Assembly: GCF_007671725.1 (NCBI RefSeq)
Contig: NZ_VCNM01000002.1
Coordinates: 806,001 to 870,000 of the forward strand
Direction: 5' to 3'
Length of the DNA: 64,000 bases
Origin: Halorubrum depositum
GTDB lineage: Archaea > Halobacteriota > Halobacteria > Halobacteriales > Haloferacaceae
In this document: positions 59,177 through 64,000 of the stretch, in pieces
Numbering within the stretch: position 1 is the stretch's first letter
Layout of the letters: every line of letters starts with the position of its first letter
Notes under the pieces: model-generated
Told to the model about the DNA's origin: nothing
The model's input: only the letters and a program-made list of their open reading frames with translations
Database searches by the model: none
Position numbers and translations under genes: made by a program

Positions 59177-59731
59177 CTACGACGATTCGCAGATCGAGAC
59201 GAAGTTCTCGAACACCTCGTCGCCGCGCTCGGTGTGGGCGACCTCCGGGTGCCACTGGACGCCGTACAGGTCCGCCTCGGGGTTCGACATCGCCTCGATG
59301 CCGCAGACGTCGGAGGTGGCGGCCCGAGTGAACCCGTCCGGGAGCGACTTCACCTCGTCGGCGTGGGAGGCCCAGACGCGGGTCGACGGCGCGAGCGAGC
59401 CGACGAGGGGGTCCTCGTCGTCGACGATCTCCACGTCGACGTCGGCGTAGCCGCCGTAGTCGCCGCCGCCGACCTCGCCGCCCAGCTCGGTCGCGATCAG
59501 CTGCATGCCGAGGCAGATCCCGAAGACGGGGACGTCCAGGTCGAGGTAGTCGGGCGCGTTGCCGACGCGGTCCATGTCGGGGCCGCCCGAGAGGACGATC
59601 CCGTCGGCCTCGACCTCGTCGGCCGGCTCGTCGGCGTCGACGATCTCGGTGTCGACGCCGATGTCGCGGAGCGCCCGCCGCTCGAGGTGCGTGAACTGGC
59701 CGTGGAGGTCGATGACGACGATTCGGGTCAT
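59177..59731 (-). CDS. guaAa: GMP synthase, glutamine amidotransferase subunit
   Basis: This stand-alone glutaminase subunit feeds ammonia to the separate GuaAb synthetase to make GMP from XMP. The 184-residue protein has the triad Cys73 (GICLGMQ), His161 and Glu163 (GVQWHPEV). The SHADEVKSLPDGF segment is typical of GuaA. Archaea commonly split GuaA; the partner gene is not in this window. A TATA-like tttttg lies about 27 bp upstream on the minus strand. The ATG at 59731 gives the usual MTRIVVIDLHGQFTH start. Confidence 0.92.
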   Translation of the reverse strand: MTRIVVIDLHGQFTHLERRALRDIGVDTEIVDADEPADEVEADGIVLSGGPDMDRVGNAPDYLDLDVPVFGICLGMQLIATELGGEVGGGDYGGYADVDVEIVDDEDPLVGSLAPSTRVWASHADEVKSLPDGFTRAATSDVCGIEAMSNPEADLYGVQWHPEVAHTERGDEVFENFVSICESS

Positions 59732-59856
59732 GGCTCCGATTGACGGCTCCGGCACAAAAACGGCTCGGAACGGGGCGCAGTATCGTGGTGGTTTCGACTC
59801 TCTCAACGCCTCGGTAATGCACGAACGAGGATCGATCGAGGGATCCACGCCCCCGA

Positions 59857-61374
59857 TCAGAGGTCGAGCGGCTCGCGCTTCGTGAACTCCCGGAGCAACA
59901 CGGTCGCGTACGAGCCGCTTGGAAGCGCGAACGCGAACCGGGGGTCGCCGTCCGCAACCGACGCGTCGAGGTCGGTGCGTAGGAGTATCGCCCGGCGAGT
60001 GCCCGCCGAGTCGAAGTCGCCGGGGAGCGCGAAGTCGCCCGGTTCGATCCCGGCGTCGGTGAGGACCTCGCGCTCGATCTCGCCGGGCTCGCCGTCACCG
60101 AGCTCGGTCTCCGTGCCGACGAGCGGGGCCGTGACGAACGCCCGCCCGCGCTCGCAGTGCCGCGAGACGACCGACACGCGGTCGGCGTCGACGCGCTGGA
60201 GCCGGTCGGTGTCGGGCGCGTACAGCTCGTCGGGGGCGTCGCCGTCGGCGAAACAGACCACGTCGCCGGCGACGGGGCGGTCGAAGGGGAGCCCGCGGCG
60301 GAGCCGCTCGCTCAGGATCCGGTTGAAGAGGAACGACTGCGCGGCGTTGACGAACAGCCGCTGGAGGTTCGACGGCACCGCCTCCAGCGCGTGCCACCAG
60401 TCCCCGTCGTCGGGCGGCGCGTCGGGGGCGACGCCGCGGTCGGCGAGCCGGTGGACCATCGAGCGCTCGAATCGGAGCTTGCCCGGGATCGCGTCGAGGC
60501 AGGCCCCCCAGTCGCCGTCGCCGGTGCCGTCGGCGGCCGAGCGCTCCGCGTCGTCGACGCCGGCGGCGACGTCCCCGGCGAGGCCCTCCTCGGCGGCGCC
60601 GCCGGCGGCGTCGGGGTCCACGCCGAACGCCGCGTCGACGCGGTCGCGCGCGGCCCGGGTGTCGTCCGGCTCCGTCTCGGCGGGGTTGCCCGCGTACAGC
60701 CGCACCGCCTCGCGCGGGTCGTTGCGAGCGATCGCGAGCCCGACGACGTGGGTGACCGGCCGCCGGCTGCCGAAGCGCTGCTGGCCGAAGTAGTTCGGGA
60801 CGCCGACGGTCGCCTCGGCGGGCGCGTCCTCGGTGTCGGATGCGTCGCCCTCGTCGCCCGCGAACGCCCGGAGGTCACGGACTGTCTCGGCGACGCGCTC
60901 GGGCGCCTCCGCGACCGCGTCGGCGACCCGGATCTCGAAGGCGTTGCCGGCGAGGTCGCCGAAGGAGAGCCGCCGCCCCGCCCGGCCGAGCGGCTCGATG
61001 TCGGCGCCGCGGATCGCGGGGAGGTCGTCCGGGTCGACCTCGCGGAGGGTGAACAGCTGCGTCGTGACCGCGCGCTTGTCCTTCGTGCCGGCCCACGAGA
61101 CGCGCTCGCGGCTGATCCCGAGCGCGTCGGAGATCCGGCGCGCGAAGTCGTTCGTGTCCCAGTCGCGCAGCGTGACGCGGACGACCAACTCGGGGTAGCT
61201 CCCGCGGTCGGCGCCCAGCGGCTCCGGGTCGAACGCCTCCAGCTCGCGGACCCGGAAGTCCTCGGGAGACTCACGGAGCCGGCCGCCGATCCCGTCGGCG
61301 TCGCTGACGTAGTAGTCCATGCCGACCGCGCGCTCGGTCGGGTGCGCCTCGCGGAGGGCGTGTTCGGGGGCCAT
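59857..61374 (-). CDS. truD: tRNA pseudouridine(13) synthase TruD
   Basis: TruD isomerises U13 in tRNAs. The 505-residue protein has the catalytic Asp99 in [13 protein letters not shown], the [14 protein letters not shown] segment early, the motif [18 protein letters not shown], and the [19 protein letters not shown] region. It is longer than most relatives because of an acidic insertion (about 250-292; [23 protein letters not shown]) and an extended loop at 165-175. Its start codon directly follows the pth2 stop with no gap, so the two genes form one unit. Confidence 0.93.
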   Translation of the reverse strand: MAPEHALREAHPTERAVGMDYYVSDADGIGGRLRESPEDFRVRELEAFDPEPLGADRGSYPELVVRVTLRDWDTNDFARRISDALGISRERVSWAGTKDKRAVTTQLFTLREVDPDDLPAIRGADIEPLGRAGRRLSFGDLAGNAFEIRVADAVAEAPERVAETVRDLRAFAGDEGDASDTEDAPAEATVGVPNYFGQQRFGSRRPVTHVVGLAIARNDPREAVRLYAGNPAETEPDDTRAARDRVDAAFGVDPDAAGGAAEEGLAGDVAAGVDDAERSAADGTGDGDWGACLDAIPGKLRFERSMVHRLADRGVAPDAPPDDGDWWHALEAVPSNLQRLFVNAAQSFLFNRILSERLRRGLPFDRPVAGDVVCFADGDAPDELYAPDTDRLQRVDADRVSVVSRHCERGRAFVTAPLVGTETELGDGEPGEIEREVLTDAGIEPGDFALPGDFDSAGTRRAILLRTDLDASVADGDPRFAFALPSGSYATVLLREFTKREPLDL

Positions 61375-61713
61375 CTAGTACAGCGAGAGGTCGCCGGTCA
61401 CGCGGTCGACGCTGTCGTCGCGGGCGGGGCCGACCGCGAGCGCGGTGACGGTCCCCGGCTCCAGCTGCGTGTGGCCCGCGTCCCGGACGATGGCGTACGG
61501 GAGCCCCTCCTTGTCCGCCTTGTCGGCCAGCTCGAACAGCTGGCTCTCGGAGTCGCCCTTCAGCACGACCTTCTTCTGTCCCTCGCCCTGCCACTTCTTC
61601 CGGGCGCGGCGCCCCGCGTCCTGGTACGCCGACAGCGACGCGTGCGCGACCTGCGCGGCGAGCTTCCCCTCGCCCATGCCGATGTCCGTCCGGGCGACGA
61701 TGGCCTGTTTCAT
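61375..61713 (-). CDS. pth2: peptidyl-tRNA hydrolase Pth2
   Basis: Pth2 recycles stalled peptidyl-tRNA. The 112-residue protein has the family motifs [27 protein letters not shown] and [41 protein letters not shown]. The conserved residues around [15 protein letters not shown] mark the active site. Its stop touches the truD ATG. Its own TATA-like gctaaac is about 26 bp upstream. The start at 61713 is the strongest ATG. Confidence 0.95.
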   Translation of the reverse strand: MKQAIVARTDIGMGEGKLAAQVAHASLSAYQDAGRRARKKWQGEGQKKVVLKGDSESQLFELADKADKEGLPYAIVRDAGHTQLEPGTVTALAVGPARDDSVDRVTGDLSLY

Positions 61714-61830
61714 GTCCCGAACCACCGCCGCCGCGGGTTTAGCGCTTTGCTCTCGACCGGACCGGCGGCTGACCGGGCGGACCGAAAGATGCCAGAGGAG
61801 AAATTCGAGCCGCGGGGCGGTCGACCGACC

Positions 61831-62682
61831 TCAGTCGTCGGCGGGCGAGGCGCCGCCAGAGGCGGAGCCGAGGCCCGAGGCCATCTTGGCGACCGTCCGC
61901 TCGTTGTCGACGACCCACCGCAGCAGGAGGAACGCGAAGAGGTACTTCGCGACGATGTCCATCCCGCTGTAGGCCCACGAGGTGACGGCGACGTCGAGCA
62001 CCGCGAACCCCTCGGCGCCGAGCGCCCAGAAGATCGGGTAGCCGAGCCAGAGGACCACGGTGAGCACCTTCAGCGTGTTGAAGATCTCGGCGGTTCCGGC
62101 GACCTCGGCGTCCTCCGCCCACTCGGCGAGCAGGATGTAGAGAACGACGGCGAAGAACGCGCAGCTGATGGCGTACCACACCCAGCGCAGCATGTAGGAG
62201 GACGTGGTCAGCGCGGCCGCGAGGCCGGTGACGCACATCCCGACGTCGGCCACGACGGCCGTGAACAGCTTCGTCAGATTCGATCCGGCGAGCAGACCGA
62301 GCGCGATGAGGATCATCGGTGTCGACAGCGCCCACGTGAGATACCGGCCCCACGGCGTGAGCACCTCCTGGCCGGCCAGCGCGTGTCCGGCCGGCATCTC
62401 GAGGAAGCTCACCGTGAGCCCGGAGACGAGCCCGGTGTAGCTGGAGATGGACACCAGCGGCACCATCAGCGTGGCGACGAAGATCAGCTGGGCGCGGGGG
62501 TCATCCACGTTCCTCCCCATGTACACGAACAGGAGGATCGAGAGGCCCGCGAGGGCGATGTTTATCCAGAGCGACGCGCTCAGGAGCGCGTCGTCCCGAA
62601 TCGCCTGGAACGCGTCGGCTTGGGTCATTTGGAGCGGGACCGTTCCGCTTGCGAGTAGGTCGGCCGCGGCTGTTTCGATCAT
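61831..62682 (-). CDS. hop: halorhodopsin, light-driven chloride pump
   Basis: The 283-residue seven-helix retinal protein has the halorhodopsin helix C signature: R113, T116, S120 and A127 (RYLTWALSTPMILIAL) in place of the bacteriorhodopsin D85/T89/D96. The Schiff-base Lys is K246 in DIVAKYLFAFLL, with D242 one turn before it. The loop SYTGLVSGLTVSFLEMPAGHALAGQEVL is also halorhodopsin-like. It therefore probably imports chloride under light. No brp/blh, bop or bat genes are in the window, so retinal synthesis must be encoded elsewhere. Upstream lies an imperfect AAACC-N11-GGTTT element. Confidence 0.95.
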   Translation of the reverse strand: MIETAAADLLASGTVPLQMTQADAFQAIRDDALLSASLWINIALAGLSILLFVYMGRNVDDPRAQLIFVATLMVPLVSISSYTGLVSGLTVSFLEMPAGHALAGQEVLTPWGRYLTWALSTPMILIALGLLAGSNLTKLFTAVVADVGMCVTGLAAALTTSSYMLRWVWYAISCAFFAVVLYILLAEWAEDAEVAGTAEIFNTLKVLTVVLWLGYPIFWALGAEGFAVLDVAVTSWAYSGMDIVAKYLFAFLLLRWVVDNERTVAKMASGLGSASGGASPADD

Positions 62683-62708
62683 GCGACGTCCGCGGGTAGG
62701 CGTCGACC

Positions 62709-62742
62709 TCAGTAAACGTCCAAACCTGACGAGTAAGGGTTT
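62709..62742 (-). promoter_or_regulatory. hop promoter with a possible upstream activator site
   Basis: On the minus strand a TATA-like tttact (about 62711-62716) is 28-34 bp before the hop ATG. Upstream are arms aaacc and ggttt separated by 11 bp (62722-62742), about 40-60 bp before the start. This position resembles known upstream activator sites of retinal-protein genes, but the sequence is not identical to the published one as I recall it. Confidence 0.4.
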
Positions 62743-62792
62743 TCTGACGGATTTCGATCTCAGACCGGATAGTTCGAAATGTTCCGATTCGT

Positions 62793-62817
62793 AAAATCGA
62801 TCGTGGACGATCGTTTT
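62793..62817. repeat. hairpin-forming palindrome in the hop-halocyanin spacer
   Basis: aaaatcgatcg (62793-62803) pairs with cgatcgtttt (62808-62817) with one bulged T and a tgga loop. The T-run on one arm means it could also act as a bidirectional terminator, but no gene ends here. An operator is more plausible. Confidence 0.65.
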
Positions 62818-63003
62818 CCGCGGATCTCCATCAGCGCCCGACCTTCGGGAGCCAGTCGGGGGGAGGGCGGCCGGCGACGACCGCTGCGACCGCGGCACGG
62901 GGAGGAGCGGTCCCGTCCGCGTCATCGCGTGGGCGAGCCCGAGCGATTCCCACGCGGTGGGGCGAACCGCGATATTGAAACGACCGAGGCCCCGAGGTGG
63001 GGT

Positions 63004-63432
63004 ATGCAACGGAGACGGTTCCTCCGACGGGTCGGTGCGGCCGGCGTCGGGACCGGAGCGACCGCCGCCCTCGCCGGCTGCGCCGGCGTCGGCGGCGACC
63101 CCGGCTACGACGTCGGGATGCTCGCGTCCGCCTACCGCCCCGCGGAGCTGACCGTGTCGGTCGGCGACACCGTCGTCTGGGAGAACACGAGCTCGCGGGC
63201 GCACACGGTGACCGCCTACGAGGCGGCGATCCCGGACGCGGCCGACTACTTCGCCTCCGGCGGCTACGACGACGAGGAGACCGCCCGCGAGGCGTGGGCG
63301 TCCGACTTCGGCGGCGGGCTGGAGAGCGGCGACCGCTACTCGCACACCTTCGAGGTCGCCGGGCGCTACGACTACGTCTGCATCCCGCACGAGACCGGCG
63401 GGATGTACGCGACCGTCTTCGTGGAGGAGTGA
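63004..63432 (+). CDS. halocyanin-like blue copper lipoprotein
   Basis: This 142-residue protein is a Tat-exported lipoprotein with a plastocyanin fold. The N-terminus has RRRFLRR (twin-Arg, 3-9), a hydrophobic stretch and a lipobox LAGC with Cys26. The copper ligands are H67 (RAHTV), C126 (VCIPHE), H129 and M134 (GGMYA). It probably carries electrons at the outer face of the membrane. It is divergent from hop; a TATA-like gatattga lies about 28-34 bp before the start. TauE-like gene follows by 86 bp on the same strand. Confidence 0.9.
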   Translation: MQRRRFLRRVGAAGVGTGATAALAGCAGVGGDPGYDVGMLASAYRPAELTVSVGDTVVWENTSSRAHTVTAYEAAIPDAADYFASGGYDDEETAREAWASDFGGGLESGDRYSHTFEVAGRYDYVCIPHETGGMYATVFVEE

Positions 63433-63518
63433 TGCGCCGGAGCCTTCCCGGCCGATCCGACCCGCGACCGACGAAACCCATTACCGCCCGCGACGCCAAG
63501 ACGCGGTAACACACGCCC

Positions 63519-64000
63519 ATGGACATCTCGACGCTTCTGGGGACCGACGTCCTGCTGTTCCTCGCCATCGGGCTGCTCGGCGGCGCCCACTGCATCGGCA
63601 TGTGCGGCCCGCTCGTGACGGTGTACGCCGGCCGGATGCGAGAAGGCGGCGGCCGGACCGACGGCGGCGCGGCGAGCGGCGGGACCGGCGGCGCCGCGTC
63701 CGCGGCTTCCGACCGCCGCGGGAGTCACCTCACGACCTACGAGGTCCGCCAGCACGCGCTGTTCAACCTCGGCCGCGCGGCGAGCTACGCGACCATCGGG
63801 ACGGCGCTCGGCGCGCTCGGCGGTGTCGTTCTCGTTACGACGGCGACGCTGACGGGCGCGGCAGAGGTCGTCCGGGGCGTCGTCGGCCTCGGGGTCGGCG
63901 CGGCCGTGATCCTCGTCGGCGTCCGGTACGCGCTCGGCGGCGCGACCGGCGGGGTCCACCTCCCCGGGCTCGAACGGGTCACCGGCTGGCTCACCGGCCA
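63519..64000 (+). CDS. TauE/SafE-type sulfite exporter-like membrane protein (partial, runs off the window)
   Basis: The visible 160 residues start MDISTLLGTDVLLFLAIGLL and include the GGAHCIGMCGP motif (residues 22-32) with its two Cys, typical of the SafE/DsbD-like cytochrome-biogenesis-type branch. A Gly/Ala-rich insert with a basic centre (GRMREGGGRTDGGAASG) follows, then helices beginning QHALFNLGRAASYATIGTALGALGG. The CxxxC pair hints at metal or thiol handling; next to a copper protein, a role in copper trafficking is possible but unproven. The gene continues past position 64000. Confidence 0.8.
   Translation, partial: MDISTLLGTDVLLFLAIGLLGGAHCIGMCGPLVTVYAGRMREGGGRTDGGAASGGTGGAASAASDRRGSHLTTYEVRQHALFNLGRAASYATIGTALGALGGVVLVTTATLTGAAEVVRGVVGLGVGAAVILVGVRYALGGATGGVHLPGLERVTGWLTG

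Larger units (their letters stand above)
62683..63003. other. 321-bp divergent intergenic region between hop and the halocyanin gene
   Basis: I see no gene here. Going from hop outward there is a TATA-like cgtttact (minus strand, about 62711-62718), inverted arms aaacc (62722-62726) and ggttt (62738-62742), and a hairpin-forming palindrome (62793-62817). A 17-bp word within that palindrome (62803-62819) also occurs before korA. The halocyanin promoter gatattga is near 62969-62976. The right-hand 80 bp is GC-rich. Confidence 0.6.

Noticed and set aside
1-64000. tRNA, rRNA, CRISPR or insertion-sequence features
   Set aside because: I looked through the intergenic gaps and saw no tRNA arms with the usual ggttcgaatcc-type loop, no regularly spaced repeat array, and no transposase gene or terminal inverted repeats. 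A tRNA scan would settle the first point.

Overview
The window looks like part of a haloarchaeal main chromosome, most likely Halorubrum or a close relative. The evidence is a very GC-rich sequence, strongly acidic predicted proteins, TATA-like boxes about 27 bp before many start codons (leaderless transcripts), archaeal-type genes (srp19, gar1, rpoP, rpl37ae, pcc1, prefoldin beta, pth2, truD, guaA split subunit), a halorhodopsin and a halocyanin-like lipoprotein. The genus is an inference. I see no rRNA, tRNA, CRISPR array, insertion sequence or prophage. The gene content is mostly housekeeping and only lightly touched by mobile or accessory DNA.

Layout. 0.1-8.5 kb: GNAT, cytidine deaminase, uridine phosphorylase, type II NADH dehydrogenase, an HTH regulator, arginase, a PHP-domain protein and an aminotransferase. 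8.5-8.9 kb: a non-coding, repeat-like element with strong inverted repeats. 8.9-15.2 kb: FNR-like flavoprotein, two-subunit 2-oxoacid:ferredoxin oxidoreductase (korAB), a geranylgeranyl-reductase-like flavoprotein and citrate synthase. 15.3-22.8 kb: PIN-ATPase-KH protein, a class I amidotransferase, an alpha/beta hydrolase-fold protein lacking its nucleophile, alaS, srp19, gar1 and a zinc-ribbon protein. 22.9-33.3 kb: an eleven-gene nuoABCDHIJJKLMN operon with fused nuoCD, split nuoJ and no nuoEFG. 33.4-35.9 kb: purK and purE separated by an oppositely oriented hicBA toxin-antitoxin pair. 35.9-46.8 kb: a divergent FtsZ/CetZ-like GTPase, AI-2E-type transporter, AglJ-like glycosyltransferase, lone CheY, AbrB-PhoU regulator, nitrilase, a 645-bp non-coding stretch, presenilin-type protease and a VOC protein. 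46.8-56.7 kb: metG, PPOX protein, dcd-thiR, membrane proteins (YIP1, NfeD), pyk and thi4. 56.8-59.7 kb: ribosomal/RNA polymerase/KEOPS/prefoldin cluster, USP and guaAa. 59.8-64 kb: truD, pth2, halorhodopsin, halocyanin-like protein and the start of a TauE/SafE-type exporter that runs off the window.

How the genes fit together. Central metabolism and respiration dominate. KorAB and citrate synthase feed reduced ferredoxin and the TCA cycle. The EFG-less complex I accepts electrons from a non-NADH donor, while the type II NADH dehydrogenase handles NADH. Halorhodopsin and the copper protein sit back to back, with a palindrome between them. Thiamine control is visible at two places: a ThiR-type repressor overlapping dcd, and a long palindrome directly before thi4.

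The most promising unexplained signals are: the structured non-coding element at 8.5-8.9 kb; the thi4 palindrome; an identical 17-bp word shared by the korA and hop upstream regions; short-period tandem repeats in three intergenic regions; hicBA inside the purK-purE locus; a Cys-free eL43 protein; and an alpha/beta hydrolase-fold protein without its serine.
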